Shown here piece after piece: positions 37,346 through 49,402 of a stretch of DNA of 64,000 nucleotides; the stretch's first letter is position 1, and the number at the start of each line of letters is the position of its first letter. Origin of the DNA: Isoetes taiwanensis. Its lineage: Eukaryota; Streptophyta; Lycopodiopsida; Isoetales; Isoetaceae. A program made the translations under genes and the position numbers. The stretch lies in NCBI GenBank assembly GCA_021234155.1, contig JAJEKV010000032.1:1489460-1553459 (forward strand), written 5' to 3'. The notes under the pieces were generated by a model that saw only the letters and a list, made by a program, of their open reading frames with translations, was not told the DNA's origin and made no database searches.

Positions 37346-38458
37346 GAAGCTAAAATTAGGCGTTCCTAGGATGGGTCCTATGATAGGCATATACTGGCTT
37401 CTCATTGAGCTTTGTAAAACATTGAGTACAAATGGATCCCTCACTAGGGATAGATAAATTTGGAAATATGAACTTTAAATGCTCCGAAACTAGACAATCA
37501 TCGAGAGCATGATGAAACTGAAGAATACAACATAAAAGATGGTTTTATCCGGCCACATGCAAAGGTGAGAAGACTCGACGACCGCTCCTCATCGGAAGAA
37601 GAACCACACCTTCGTGAGGTTTTGAGGAAACCCAAGCGAATAGGTGAAGTACCCACCCCACGCACTATGGCAACCACAAGATCCCGCAGAATCAAGGCTG
37701 AAAGAAAATAACCCGTCAATGAATGAGATGCCATAGGCAAGAAGACTTCGGAGGCTCGAGGCCACGAGAAAAAAAAACAACAACAACCGACCAACGGGGA
37801 ACCGTCCGTGAATGACCATCGTGCGGGAAAAAACAACCGATTAGTCTTTGCCTCCGGAGGCTACTGGCCACGCCAAGAAAAAAAAATAAATATGATCTCG
37901 AGGCAAATATACGCCGAGAGAAACATGAATAATAAATATTGACTTAGAGGCTACAATGCCACACCGAGAGAAAACATGAATGAATAAATAAAATACTAGT
38001 GCCATGCCGAGAAGAGTAAACCAATAAGTATGCCTCAGAGGCTACAAAGCCACGCTGAGGAAATAAAGAATGCAAATTTAAAGGACATAGAAAAGGAACT
38101 AACGAACACGATCAAATGAAAAAACCATCAAGGGAGGGAGGGCGAGGGAAGCTGATAGGATAGAGAAGAAGGAGAAATCTAGCTCAAGAGAATGCCGATG
38201 ATAGAACAATGAAAGAGAGGTGAATAAATAAGATGAGTGATAAAGGGACGTCCCCATCCAAGGAATGGCGGTTCTATTGCTGCCGCAATAGAAGAAGTGG
38301 CATTAATGATCTTACACTTGACAAAGACACAAAGGTTAATGGGAGAGCTTTCTGAGGTTGACAAGTTTTTTTAGAGTATCTTAGAAGAGCATAGCTAAAT
38401 CAGAAATGAGTAAGCTGAGCAGAACTAAATCAGAATTGGTTAAGGCATGATGGGAGAG
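37346..38458 (+). other. Copia-2 3' non-coding region with internal repeats and polypurine tract
   Basis: About 1.1 kb without a coding match, unusually long for this position in a copia element. At 37815-38070 a degenerate unit of about 60 bases recurs four times, with GAGGCTAC(A/T)..GCCACGCC(G/A)AGA(G/A)A and AATAAATA. The purine-rich AAGGCATGATGGGAGAG (38442-38458) immediately before the 3' LTR is the likely polypurine tract. Confidence 0.7.
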
Positions 38459-38926
38459 TGTTGAGATAGTAATACTATGTAATGGGACATGCCTTAACCT
38501 TAACCATATGACTTGCTTGAAGGCCGAAAAACATAAAAACCATTGTCTATAGTTTTAAGTCAATGGTTTAACAGATATATGATATTTAAATAAGGATCGG
38601 ACCAGGTGCTATGATCAAATTAGAAAGATCGATTAAAGGGCAACGATTCGGGAGGATTAACTTGGCTGAGCAAAAGACAAGTGTCGGACAGATTATCTAA
38701 TGAAAACTGCAGACCGATTGATGCCGGAATCGTCTTGGATGATTGAATCGAAGTTGGATATATGGGTCTTCAAAAATATACTATTCATTCATAAGCTGTA
38801 AAGTTTTCGTATGTTATATCGACCATTGGAAAAAGAAAATACCTTTGCTCCTTAATGTAAGTGGTTGACATTCCATAATAGATTAAGAACTTGCTAAGGC
38901 TGCTATCTTTTAAGAATTCCCTAACA
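38459..38926 (+). repeat. Copia-2 3' LTR
   Basis: Full-length match to the 5' LTR, TGTTGAG to CCCTAACA, followed by TGGGC target duplication. Confidence 0.97.
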
Positions 38927-38931
38927 TGGGC

Positions 38932-39783
38932 TTCTGCAGAATCTGAAGTCATGTAACAAAGAGGATGTTGCAATCTAAATTCAACATTCTAATTAGTATG
39001 AGTGTAAATTGACGTAAACTGATGAAGAAGACAAATAAGGATGTTCAGTCAGAAAGAGTGATAAACGTCTATCAAGTTGTGCGCAAGCAACAAATCCAGT
39101 GTCAACCTACTTTAAACATAAGATTCACACATGGATAGAAACAAGGGTGTACATGGTACAGACTGGAGAAAATAAGTTGGAACAAGGCTCCAGTTGGGTA
39201 TGCTGCTCAGATAATTTAAAACTTCAAGGGATACATTTAGGCAAACAGATAAAGGCAATGTCTAACCTAGCAGAATTATGGAACATGAGGCTCCAGGGTC
39301 CGAGACCTAAAGCAGCTTGCGTTTCAGAAACTCTGAGGATTTTAAAATAGCAGAAGGTACTCCAGTCAGGTCGAGCAGATGGATCACAAATAGATGGGAC
39401 CGAATCTCAGATGTGGGCTAGTACAACAGGTTTTAACATGGAGAAAGAAGCCTGAGTCAGCAAACTAAACTAAAGAAAGAACAAATGAAGATTGGTGTGA
39501 TGTAGGGGGCAGACGGTCAAGGGACCAAAACAAATGGTTGAGATTGAAAGCAAATTAGGGTCATGGCCCTCAAGCGGAAACGGTAAGAAAAGTCTTTGGG
39601 TCGGATGGACGAGGGATATTTGGCGGTATGATGGCGGGCAAAGGGGGGGGTACGTTCGGTATCAGCGATGAAAGCGAGAGTAAAGCTCGGAGAGTAGATT
39701 GAGCACAAAGGTCCTTTGAAAGAAAACAAGGAGTGAGAACCACATGAACAAATACTGAAAAAAATAAGGAAAAATATAGGAAG
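38932..39783. other. Non-coding DNA, nothing recognised
   Basis: This is the right-hand continuation of the Copia-2 insertion site. It has only short frames without motifs. Confidence 0.5.
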
Positions 39784-39900
<117 letters not shown>

Positions 39901-41294
39901 TATTTTTTACGTCATCATGCCACATTGGGCGGCGTCCATGAGGAAGGAAAAAACAAACAACGAAACCAACAAAAGACACACACCATCGACAAACCAAGGC
40001 GAAAAAGAAAAATAATCTAAACAAACCCCAAAAAACCGACCCTATCTAGGCAAAAAGCCCCCACCGGACCTCCAAATTGGTGGTAAAATAAAGAGGCAGA
40101 GACTAGCGGGATGGCAACAAAGAAAAAGGAAACCGGCGAAGACGACCCCATGAGACCAACCCGGAGGAATCAACACATGCCACGTCTAAACCCCCCAACA
40201 AACACCCCATGAGACATAGATCATAGTGACAATTGTTCACACATAGGCTTAATAAAATTACACTATAAGAACAAAAGGGGCAAAACAATCAGAATAACAA
40301 CATTAAATAAAGAGAGAAGTGATGACAGAATTAGATGTCTTGCAAAAACGCTAATGCATTGATATGATCATTTACACGCTAGTCATAGTTTCTCTGTAAT
40401 AAAGTATTTCCTTAGTTAAAACAAAATTAATGCGCATGCAAAAGTTCATGAGACCACACACATAACCTTGAAAAAACAAAAACAACAACCATACATAACA
40501 ACCAAATAACCATACCAAAACCCCCCACGTAACAAAAACCAAAAACCCTTGCAAAACCCATTAAAAACCTAGGAAAAGAGGGAGGGGGAATGGGGATACG
40601 GGACCCGGATCCCGGACCACCAGATTTCATCTGGATACCCCAACCCGGTGATCCCCTAAAAAAGTGCCGGACTTGGCGCAGATCCCATGACCGTGGGATT
40701 AGAGCCGGGCTGCCCAAACATGGGAACTTAGCTGGGAAAACCCCGGATTTGGGCGGTAGGGAGATGAGAGGGGAAGGAAACGTGCTGGGCAGGAAGAAGG
40801 GTAAGCATCAAATAGCCAGATAAGAAGGAAAGGAGTTTTAAATAGCCGGAAATGTGTTTTGGGGCAAAAAGCATGACTAAAAATCCCACCATACCAAAGC
40901 AATGAACAAATGAATCGAGGTAAGGGCTCGAATCAGAGAGATAAACCAGGGGAAGGAACGAAGGGAAGAATCCCTCTGCCAGTCAACAAAGGAAGGCAGA
41001 GAAAACAACTGCACCGGTTTGGGAGCAGAAAAATATGACTAAACAGAGCAGATGACAGAATAAACGGCCAGAAAGCTAAGAATCAGAAACAAATAAGACT
41101 AGCATGAAATTGTAGACAGAACAAGCCAAGAAAAAACGAGTGCATTCCCATTGGTTTATGGGATTGGGGCTGCAAGAATACCATGATCTAAAAGGACTGG
41201 TAATTCTGAGCCCAATCCAGCTGTAGAAATCAGAGAGCAGTACCTGAATGAAAAATAAGCAGTAGGGAAACACAGGAACAAGGAGAATTCAGGT
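39901..41294 (-). mobile_element. Non-coding segment ending in a LINE-type 3' terminus
   Basis: On the minus strand the segment ends CTCATGGACGCCGCC, then GATGACGTAAAAAATA and (CTAT)n. This resembles the LINE-A/B end (CTCCATGGACG, TTAAAATA, microsatellite), and it has GGGG/TTTTT-rich blocks about 150 bases upstream as in their 3' UTRs. No reverse transcriptase or endonuclease motif is found over the next 1.2 kb. It runs back to the G-run and dispersed repeat copy 2. It could be a non-autonomous retroelement borrowing the LINE tail, or a 3' fragment of an uncharacterised LINE. Confidence 0.45.
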
Positions 41295-41524
41295 GGGGGG
41301 GGGGGGGGAACTGCACAACAACAACAAGATTCAGCTCAGAGAAAACGCCGATGAGGAATGCAGGAAGACACAAGGCTTTTATGGGAGAAAAGGCCAAAGA
41401 AAGCCTACGCTATAGCACGCTTGTGCCAAAGAAAGCTTGGATCCAAAAGCAGAGCTGGCGCCAAAACTGGCGTCCCTTTCCCTAGAATGATGGTTCTCTT
41501 CTATATAAGAAGAGAACCATTGCA
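41295..41524. repeat. Dispersed repeat, copy 2
   Basis: Matches 21495-21722, starting with a run of 14 G (41295-41308) and ending inside the right arm of the TATATAAG hairpin. The truncation at about 41524 coincides with the start of LINE-C-like sequence. Confidence 0.9.
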
Positions 41525-41639
41525 AACTCAGTTGTTGTTTTGAAAATTGACAAAACTGGAGCCAGATTGCTAATCTATGGTCTCATCTCCTATCTTTGCA
41601 AAAAGGCCTTTCTATTAATGTTGTTTATTGGCTAAGCTA

Positions 41640-43654
41640 CCCGTTTATCATGGTAGAATGTGATAATCAATGGTTTTTAAAAATTATCATATTTCTTTCA
41701 TTAAATAAAATCTCAGACTTTCAATCTCTGATCTAAACAATTATTGTGTGGCATCCACCTCGCTCTATGGTCTTAGCCCAATTTACTGGAATGAAGATTC
41801 TTTCAAATCCCTATTTAATTCTATTGGTACATATATTTCTACTGTCTATGCTCCCTATACACTGCTTGTGGCCTATCTCCAACTTGATCTATCCAAAGAC
41901 ATTCCATCCAATATTCCCTTCATTGATTGCTTTGGCCAAAAAGTTGTTTTAGGTTTAAGATGGACTGGTTTACCTCAAATTGCAACAAATGCTTATCTAG
42001 ACATTTTGGTATCTTTGGTTACAAGACAACGAAGAAGGGATATAAAAGAAAAGGAAGTTTCTAAAGAAGTAAGATGTGGTAATCGGGTCTTGATATAAAC
42101 ACCACTAGGGAGAAAGAATCTATGATCCCTTGGACCGAGTAAATGGCGAAGGCAAAAAAGAATTGCAAGGACGAAATTTGAAAGAGAGATACAAAAATCT
42201 CCAACCCTACAAAGTAAAAGTACTATTGGAAATAGCTCCACTATCACAACTCAGTTGACTGATGCTGAAAGATACAGATTGAAAGGAAAAGCTAAGGTTA
42301 CTTTTGACATCAATCATGATTTGGATCTCCACTCCACATTATCTCAGATTGCTAGAGACTCAAAGTCTCTATCTAATATCATATCCTCTTCTTATCATTC
42401 AAATTCAAGTTGGCCTTCACCTTCAATAATTTTCCAACCTGCAAAGGCACGAGAGACTCATTAACTGAGGAAATTCAGAACAAATAGTTAAATAAAAGAA
42501 AAGGCTATATGGTATCCAAGGTTGATGTTTCCAATATATCCAACAATAAAACTCAGAATGCTGGTGGCTTGAGATCTTCTATCTCAACAAGAACTGTGAT
42601 CCATATAGAGAAGCAAACCAAGAAGACTCAACCCCCTTTTTCTCCAAAGACACATGTTCACAAGAAGATAAATCAAGTTATCTCAAATAGAAGCAAAAAT
42701 TCTACATCATCCTCTGAGGATGAGGAGGAGGTAATTTTTTGTTCTAATCAATTTGTTGTTTTTGCTGATAATTCTGCCGACCACATTGATCAATTGCATT
42801 CAAAAAATGAGGCTCAAACCATTCTTGATCTAGACTGTATACCTATGTCCAAAGCTCGCATTCCAAATAAAAAAGCTCTCCCCTCAAGTTTCATTGATCT
42901 GATTGATTTGTCATATCCTGATCCTTTGACTAGCCCTTCCTATAAAAACACTTCCAGATCAAAAGCCATTACAATTGACTTCTCAGTGAATGAAACAAAT
43001 GGTGCTAAAAATTTGGAAGCAAAGTTTCATCTGGAAAAAGACAGCTTAAGAGAAGATTCTGATATAGACAAGAATATAAGAGTTGACAATTGTCTTATAA
43101 AAAAACCTCAGCACATGGACGATATTGATTATGTCCCTGAAACTCCAGAAGAATCAATATTGAAGAACTCTGAAAATTCAGAGAAAACTAAGAATCTCTT
43201 GACCAGGCAAGTTCTCAATCCTATAATTGGTAATCCTTATTCAAATATTACTACTAATTTGAATTCTATTAATGATGACTCTCAAATAAGAACTCTAACT
43301 AATAAGCTTCTTGAATTTATACCTGGTGGTGCTTCTTCTGATAATAGATAGATAGATAGTAGTTTTAATGAGAGTGACTTTGATTTTGAAAATAATAAAG
43401 AAAATAGTGGCCATAAGGATAAAAACAATTGGAATCTTGACCTCTATTTAAATGGCTATCATCCTGCTGATAAAATTAAATCTGTGGAAACTTTTAAGAA
43501 AGCAAAAAGGAGAAAGAAAAATACCATTTCTACTTCTAAATATGCTCCAACTTGTAATACTAGGAGCAAACATAAATTAGAAAAAGAGGGAAAATATCCA
43601 AGGATAATTACTCCTCCTAAAGTAAGATTATCACTTGGAATCTCGGAGGCATAA
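41640..43654 (+). pseudogene. LINE-C ORF1 (DUF4283-like)
   Basis: The N-terminal part holds LYGLSPIYWNEDSFKSLFNSIGTYI, matching the DUF4283 pattern of plant LINE ORF1 proteins (a G(L)P..YW..E.....IGNSIG). LRWTGLPQIATNAYLDIL is in the same frame downstream. Frameshifts lie near 42095 and 42460. A long acidic, lysine-rich C-terminal region (42509 onward) continues to the TAA at 43652-43654, interrupted only by one in-frame TAG inside a short GATA run (about 43345-43362). ORF1 presumably bound the element RNA. It overlaps the start of ORF2 in another frame by about 30 bases, a usual LINE arrangement. Confidence 0.8.
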
Positions 43655-44237
43655 AAGGTGCTCTTAAAAGAAGGAGAGTTATCTCCCAATTAAAAACTTA
43701 TAATGCTGATATTATTCTTCTGCAAGAACTCAAGCTTCAAAAATTTGAATGTGCAAACTTAGGTGATTGGATTATCCCTGGGAGTTCTTCTACTTGGATT
43801 AAGGCCAATGGTACCTCGGGGGGCATCTGTATGATATGGAAGAATATCCAAAATTTAGACTTCTATAACAGTCCAAATAATATGTGGCAGGCTAGTGTTT
43901 TCAAATACCAAGAAAACAAGTTTGGAATCATTAATATCTATGCTTCTACTAGTCCAAAAGAAAGAGAGATTCTTTGGCTTGAGATCAACAATTAAATTAG
44001 AAATCATTGCGTCAATTATGGCAGGAGACTTCAGCAATACTCCTAATTGGGATTAAAAACTGGGGAACAAGATAAATATGATCAGACATGAGAAACTTAA
44101 TTGGCAGAGTATAATTCATGATAATTCTTTCATCCTTATTCCTTCTTCTACTGCCAATTACACATGGTCTAATAAAAAAAAAGGGGTGATGCCAGAGTGT
44201 ATTGTGCCCTTAATGAATTTTACTTAAATATCTCTAA
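43624..44237 (+). pseudogene. LINE-C ORF2 endonuclease, first part
   Basis: Reads KIITWNLGGIKGALKRRRVI, then NADIILLQELKL (catalytic Glu block), GGICMIWKN and FGIINIYAS. It is open from 43624 to a TAA at 43993. After a frameshift come IMAGDFSNTPNWD (DFN-like block with Ser for Asn) and ANYTWSNKKK. The frame is cut at 44237 by the Copia-3 5' LTR. This is the AP-type endonuclease domain that starts target-primed reverse transcription. Confidence 0.92.
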
Positions 44238-44890
44238 TGATAAAATCATGTGTCATGTGATATTTGGGCAGAAGTATATTATTACAGTTCAAATATGGTG
44301 ACAGTAAGTTTGCAAAGACCCAAGGGATTAGTGACCACATCTTGGCTCCCCCGGGCTAGCATGGATCAAATAACTAAGGTAAACATGTGACATGAAGGTT
44401 TAAGGATTAACATGTTGGAGTTGATCCTTATGAACATCTATTGGCTAACATATATGTTATTTGATGTTCGAAAGGGATTAAAATTTTCAATGGTCAAGGT
44501 GCTAATTCAGTTAAATGTGCATGTGGGATATATGATCGTGAAGCCCATTATTTCATCTCGGCCTGTGGGATATATATGCAGACTCAGAAAATCCGGAAGG
44601 AAAGCTTATCTGATCCCATAACCGTCGGATCGGATGCTTATAGCAGTTGTGAAGCCATGAATAATGTGTGTGCTTGAAAGAGGGTGTAATTAGCAATGAC
44701 AATCTGCTTCTAGAGATCGGTCAAAGGTTGCTACAGTGAACCAGAAGGAAGAATATTGATCACTTGATGAAAACTTGCTTCTTATGCTAGACATTGTCAT
44801 GAATAGTGAATAGATTATTTGCTATTTGAATTTAACTAGGCAGCATAAGAAAATCAAGAACAAGGCTATGTTCAAATTATAAAAACAACA
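44238..44890 (+). repeat. Copia-3 5' LTR
   Basis: Begins TGATAAAATCATGTGTC and ends AAAAACAACA. Compared with the 3' LTR it lacks about 100 bases (the segment at about 54610-54710) and has about 10 extra bases near 44447. Confidence 0.95.
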
Positions 44891-44891
44891 T

Positions 44892-44903
44892 TGGTATCAG
44901 AGC
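44892..44903 (+). other. Copia-3 primer binding site
   Basis: TGGTATCAGAGC one base after the LTR, identical to the Copia-2 site. Confidence 0.95.
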
Positions 44904-44919
44904 TTAAGGTCTAGTAATC

Positions 44920-45891
44920 ATGACAACCAGATTTGGTGCAAATTTGCTGAATGCAATTGAAGTTTTTAAGGGGGATGGAGGTTTTCAAATCTGGAAGGAG
45001 AGCATTGGAGTGTGCTCAAATTTGAAAAGTTATGGTATCTCATTGATGGTAGTCCAGTTGTGAGTGCGGGGGCAACTAGTTCGGGGGTTCAAGCCCCTGG
45101 CTGCCGGTTTAGTGCATGATGCGAAGGTGGTTCAACACCACAGGTGGTGTCTCATGCAGGGGGAACTTCTGCTAGCTCTGAAGGAGAGGAAGCTAAAATT
45201 ATGGAAGCTCAAGCCATAATTATGTGCAAGGTAGGGACTGCTTTAAAGTTAAAGCTTCGAGGTATGAAGCCTAAAGATCAAACACTATGGACTACCTGAT
45301 CAAACACTATGAACAAAAGAGTTCCTCACAGATAGATATGTTGGAAAAGGAGTTAAGAAAAATGAAGCTATTTGAAAAGACAACCTAACTAATTTCTTAG
45401 AAAGGTTTGACTCTATTATTGCAGATCTTGAAGGGGCTGGAAATATTCTGAGTGAGCAGTATCAGATCTTGGCTTTAGCAAGGTCAGTTTCTCATAATAG
45501 CCATTTAGCAACCTTGCTCATAAATGTAGCCACTTCTAAGGAACATGCTATCAGAATGATACGCACTGAATTTGAGCAATCCAGTGTTACACAAAAGGAG
45601 TCAGAACAATCTTCAGAGGTAATTTACATTGATAAGACAAAAAAGGTTGGTTTTAAAAATTTCTCAAAAGGAAAAATAGGGCCTTGCTATATATGCAATC
45701 AATATGGTCATTTGAAGAATGAATGTCCAAGTAATAGTGAAAAAGAGCTGAGGTGTTTAATTGTGAGGGCAAGGGTCACTTTGCTTTCAATTGCTCAAGC
45801 CCTAAAAAGGGAAGGGGTCGAGGGAGATCTGGTGGCTACAGAGGTGGCAGAGGCAGGGGAAATTCCAGAGGTGGTGCAAGTGTCAATATAG
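44920..45891 (+). pseudogene. Copia-3 gag
   Basis: ATG at 44920 gives MTTRFGANLLNAIEVFKGDGGF, clearly related to the Copia-2 start. After a frameshift near 45010 come AQAIIMCKVG and YEQKSSSQIDMLEKELRK. The stretch 45469-45750 has LLINVATSKEHAIRMIRTEFEQ and a zinc knuckle CYICNQYGHLKNEC. A second knuckle (CEGKGHFAFNC) lies in the overlapping frame from 45753. Multiple shifts disable it. Confidence 0.88.
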
Positions 45892-46553
45892 TTGAGAAAC
45901 ATGAGAGTAGTAAAGGTGAGATGGAGGATGACACCTTGGAGGTAAGTAAAAACTTAACTTGTAATGTTTCTATATTTCCAAGAAGAAATAATAACAAGTT
46001 TGTGGTTATAGATTCAGGAGCAGAGAAAAGTGTGATGTGTGATTTACACATGTTAAAAAATTTGGAGAAGAAAGAAGGTCATGTTCAGCTTGGTGATGGA
46101 GGCTTGAAGAAAATAGAAGACTCTGGAGTTTTGGAGTTGTTTGATTTGAATGGAAAAACTGTCATGTTGAAAGAGGTTTTGTGTGTACCTAGTCTTGTAA
46201 GAAATCTCATATCTGTATGTCAGTTAGTGGATATGGGATACAAAGTTTTATTTGAACAAATCCAACGTAAAGTGTTTCTGAATGGTGAATTGAAGTTCAT
46301 TGGCAAAAGAGTTGGAAACTTGTTTGGTTTTAATATTGATCATCTTCATGAAGTTAATCTTGTAGAATATCCAGATGTAAAACTTTGGCATAACAGGCTA
46401 TGTCATGTGAATTCTGCAATGATTGAAGCTCTTTAAAAAAGGGGTCTAATCTCTGCCAAAGAAGAAGAAGGAAAATTTTTATGTGGTGGCTGTCAACTTG
46501 GTAAGCAACCAAGATTACCATTCAAAAGGTCAAATAAAAGAGCAAAAGGCATT
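45753..46553 (+). pseudogene. Copia-3 protease and gag-pre-integrase region
   Basis: The frame 45753-46436 holds the second zinc knuckle and a Gly/Arg-rich tail, then VVIDSGAEKSVMC with the catalytic Asp at 46011. It goes on through HVQLGDGG, VLCVPSLVRNLISVCQLVDMG and WHNRLCHVN (integrase His pair). A TAA at 46434 interrupts it, yet the same frame continues with the Cys pair CGGC and GKQPRLPFKR. Copia-2 lacks the protease part seen here. Confidence 0.9.
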
Positions 46554-47708
46554 TTGGATCTGGTGCACACGGATCTATGTGGTCCTATAAATGTTACCAG
46601 TTTAAGTGGACATAAGTACTTAATGAGCTTCATAGATGATTTTAGTAGGAGGACAAAATGTTATATTCTGAAAACAAAAGATCAAGCAAGTGAGGCCTTG
46701 AAATTATTCACTGCTGAAACTAAGCTAGAGACTGGAAGAAAAATAAAATGTATAAGGTTAGATAGGGGAGGTGAGTATATATCTGATGAATTTAAGGTTT
46801 TTTGTGCAAGCAGGGGAATCAAGAGGCAACTAACATGTAGATATTCACCACAACAAAATGGAGTAGCTGAAAGAAATAACAGGACCTTACTAGATGCTGT
46901 GAGATTCATGCTAAAGTACTCTGGCTTACCAAATTTTCTGTGGGATGAAGCTGTGGAAGGCGTGATCTATATTCAAAATTTGTTACCTTCTACAAGCATA
47001 AAAGGTGCCATTCCTGAGATGCTTTGGTCTGGTAAGTCTCCATCTTATGACAGATTTAAAGCATATGGATGTTTATGTTTTGTGCATGTCCCTGAAGAAT
47101 TAAGAAAGAAATTGGATGATAGGGCATATATAGCATATCTTGTAGGATATGATTCAAGCTCAAAAGCCTTCAGACTATATGATCCAGCAAGGAGAAAAAT
47201 CATAATTAGCAGGGATGTTATTTTTAATGAGAATGAGTTTTATAGAAGGATTCCCATGATAAACTCAGAAAATTTATGTGATAATAAAAGAAAGGAGGTC
47301 ATTACAGAAATACAACAACAAATAAATGAAGAAGACAAAACTGAAAGGGTTGAACAGGCAGATTTAAGTGACTCTGACAATGAGTCAGAATTAATTCCAG
47401 ATAAAGTTATTGAGTTTGAGATGGAACCTAGAATTGAACATCAAGAGATAGAAGTTGATCAAGGTAACAAACCCAAGAGAAAGCCAAAACGAACTGAAGC
47501 TCAGATTTTGGCAGATGAAGCTAAACATGTTTTAGAATCACATGGGAGAAATGAAATTGGAAAAAGTAAAAGACTCAGATCTATTGCAGGAGAAATTAAT
47601 ACAGTATTTGATATTTTGATATTGGAAAATGATAAAATACCTCAAAGTTATGATGAAGCAAATTGCATGATTCTAATGGAAAAACGGCTAAATGCCATGG
47701 AAGAATAG
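46554..47708 (+). pseudogene. Copia-3 integrase and linker (open frame)
   Basis: 384 codons from the Met at 46554. Catalytic D7 (HTDLCG), D70 (RLDRGGEY) and E106 (NGVAERNN), with 35 residues between the last two. The C-terminal integrase signature ARRKIIISRDVIFNEN is present, followed by the acidic linker and KSKRLRS before reverse transcriptase. The frame ends at TAG in a short AGAAT repeat (47702-47718). The same frame carries on beyond it, so a small repeat expansion probably made this stop. Confidence 0.92.
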
Positions 47709-48568
47709 AATAGAATAGAAATGAGTGCTTTTAAGAGAACAAACACTTATACTATAGTAGATATGCCATTGAATAAGAATATAGTTGGAAGTAAATGGGT
47801 ATATCGAGTGAAACCTGATGTTGATAAAAGAACAAAGAAATTCAAAGCCAGACTAGTTGCTCAAGGTTTCACACAGAAAAAAGGGGAAGATTTTTTCTCA
47901 CCATTAGTGAAAATAAACAGCTTGAGAATGCTATTAGCTATTGCTAATGCCTCGTGATTATGAAATACATCATATGGATGTAAGTACACAACATTTTTGA
48001 ATGCTAAATTAGAAGAGGAAATATATCTAAAACCCACAGGGGTTTATATCTAAAACACACTTGGTTTGAAGAAGAAAAAGGTAAAGTGTGGAGATTAAAT
48101 AGAGCAAGTGTATGGCGTTAAGCAATCTCTCAGAGAATGGTATAAGTATGGATGGATATTTTTTTAAACAAGGTTTTGAAAAGCTCAATTATGATGGGAA
48201 TATTTACAGATTTAAAATGGGAAATGATTGGTGCATTATTGCTTTGTAGGTTGATGACAACATTATGGTAGCAAATGGAAACAAAGTGCTAAATCATTGC
48301 AAAGATATTTTGAAAAGGAGATTTCAAATGAGTGACCTTGGAGAACTCAAAAGATTTCTGGGTATTGATGTATACAGGAATAGAAATCAAAGGATACTAG
48401 CTCTAAGTCAGCAAGGACATATTCAAAATATGTTAAAGAGATTTTATATGGAAGATTATAATGTGGCACATACTCCTATGGTGCCTGGTCATAAAATCTC
48501 TGCAGACATGAGTCCAAAAACTGAAAAAGAAAGCAAAGAAATGGAAAAAATACCCTACAGGAGTTTGA
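47709..48568 (+). pseudogene. Copia-3 reverse transcriptase, catalytic tyrosine lost
   Basis: Blocks are [43 protein letters not shown] and a shifted HHMDVSTQHFNAKLEEEI. Then comes IIAL followed by TAG and VDDN: the Tyr codon of the catalytic YVDD is a stop (48247-48249). Downstream are FQMSDLGELKRFLGIDVYR and HTPMVPGHKI. Compared with Copia-2 the order is complete but at least three lesions are present. Confidence 0.92.
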
Positions 48569-49235
48569 TTGGGTGCTTGTCATATGTGGCAAACTGTACT
48601 AGGCCTGACATTGCGTTTGCAGTTAATATCCTCGGGCAGGTACAATAATAAAGCTGGAAGAGGTCACTATAATGCAGCAAAAAGAATCTTAAAATATTTG
48701 AAAGGTACAATGCATTTTGGTATTATATTTAATGAAGCTAATCTGCAGTTGCAAGCTTATTGTGATGCTGATTGGGGAGGGGACTTAGACAAACGAAAAT
48801 CTACTTGGGGTATGTGGTTTTATTAGGTGGAGCCCCAATTGCACGGAAATGTAAAAGCAAGGAAGCATTGTAATCGATCCAAAGGAAAGTTGAAAGTACA
48901 ATTCTGCAGCCTTGTTGACAAAAGAAATAATTTGGGAAAGAAGACTCATGGAAGAATTTGGTTTTGCACAAACAGGACTAACAATTCTCTATTGTGACAA
49001 TACAAGTTGTATTGCTATGACAAAAAACCCAATTCTGCATGAAAGGTCAAAACATATCGATATGGAGGTTCATTTTATCAGGGATATGGTAAAGAAAAAT
49101 CAGGTGCATTTAACTTATGTTAGTTCACAAGATCAACGAGCAGATATACTTACAAAAGCCTTACCATTGTCCAGATTTCTGGAATTAAGAAGCCTGCTAC
49201 ACTGTGACAACAGGGAATATCACATGAAGGGGGAA
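48569..49235 (+). pseudogene. Copia-3 RNase H and polypurine tract
   Basis: GRGHYNAAKRILKYLKGTMHFG and YCDADWGGDLDKRKSTWG are in one frame. LTKEIIWERRLMEEFG, ILYCDNTSCIAMTKNPILHERSKHIDMEVHFIRD and ADILTKAL are in another, with a damaged AEAEY block between (about 48880). GAAGGGGGAA at 49226-49235 is the polypurine tract. Confidence 0.9.
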
Positions 49236-49402
49236 TGATAAAATTATGTGTCATGTGATATTTGGGCAGAAGTATATTATTACAGTTCAAATATGGTGAC
49301 AGTAAGTTTGCAAAGACCCAGGGGATTAGTGACCACATCTTGGCTCCCCTGGGCTAGCATGGATCAAATAACTAGGGTAAACATGTGACATGAGGTTTAA
49401 GG
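49236..49402 (+). repeat. Copia-3 3' LTR, left part
   Basis: TGATAAAATTATGTGTC to GGTTTAAGG, matching 44238 to about 44405. It is interrupted by LINE-B, with TTAAGG duplicated on both sides (49397-49402 and 54283-54288). Confidence 0.95.

Larger units (their letters stand above)
32309..38931 (+). mobile_element. Copia-2: Ty1/copia retrotransposon with long open pol
   Basis: LTRs at 32314-32781 and 38459-38926 (468 bp each) are flanked by target duplication TGGGC (32309-32313, 38927-38931). By eye the LTRs differ at about eight bases plus a few one- or two-base indels, so they are about 98% alike and the insertion is fairly recent. Inside are primer site, gag with two zinc knuckles, integrase, reverse transcriptase and RNase H. 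The protease is deleted, a 0.5-kb foldback element sits between the gag-pre-integrase block and integrase, and about 1.1 kb of non-coding DNA precedes the 3' LTR. Related to Copia-3 by protein. Confidence 0.97.

Noticed and set aside
45061-45120. tRNA T-arm-like hairpin (GGGGGTTCAAGCCCCTG)
   Set aside because: It lies inside Copia-3 gag and translates in line with the gag frame. No other tRNA arms.
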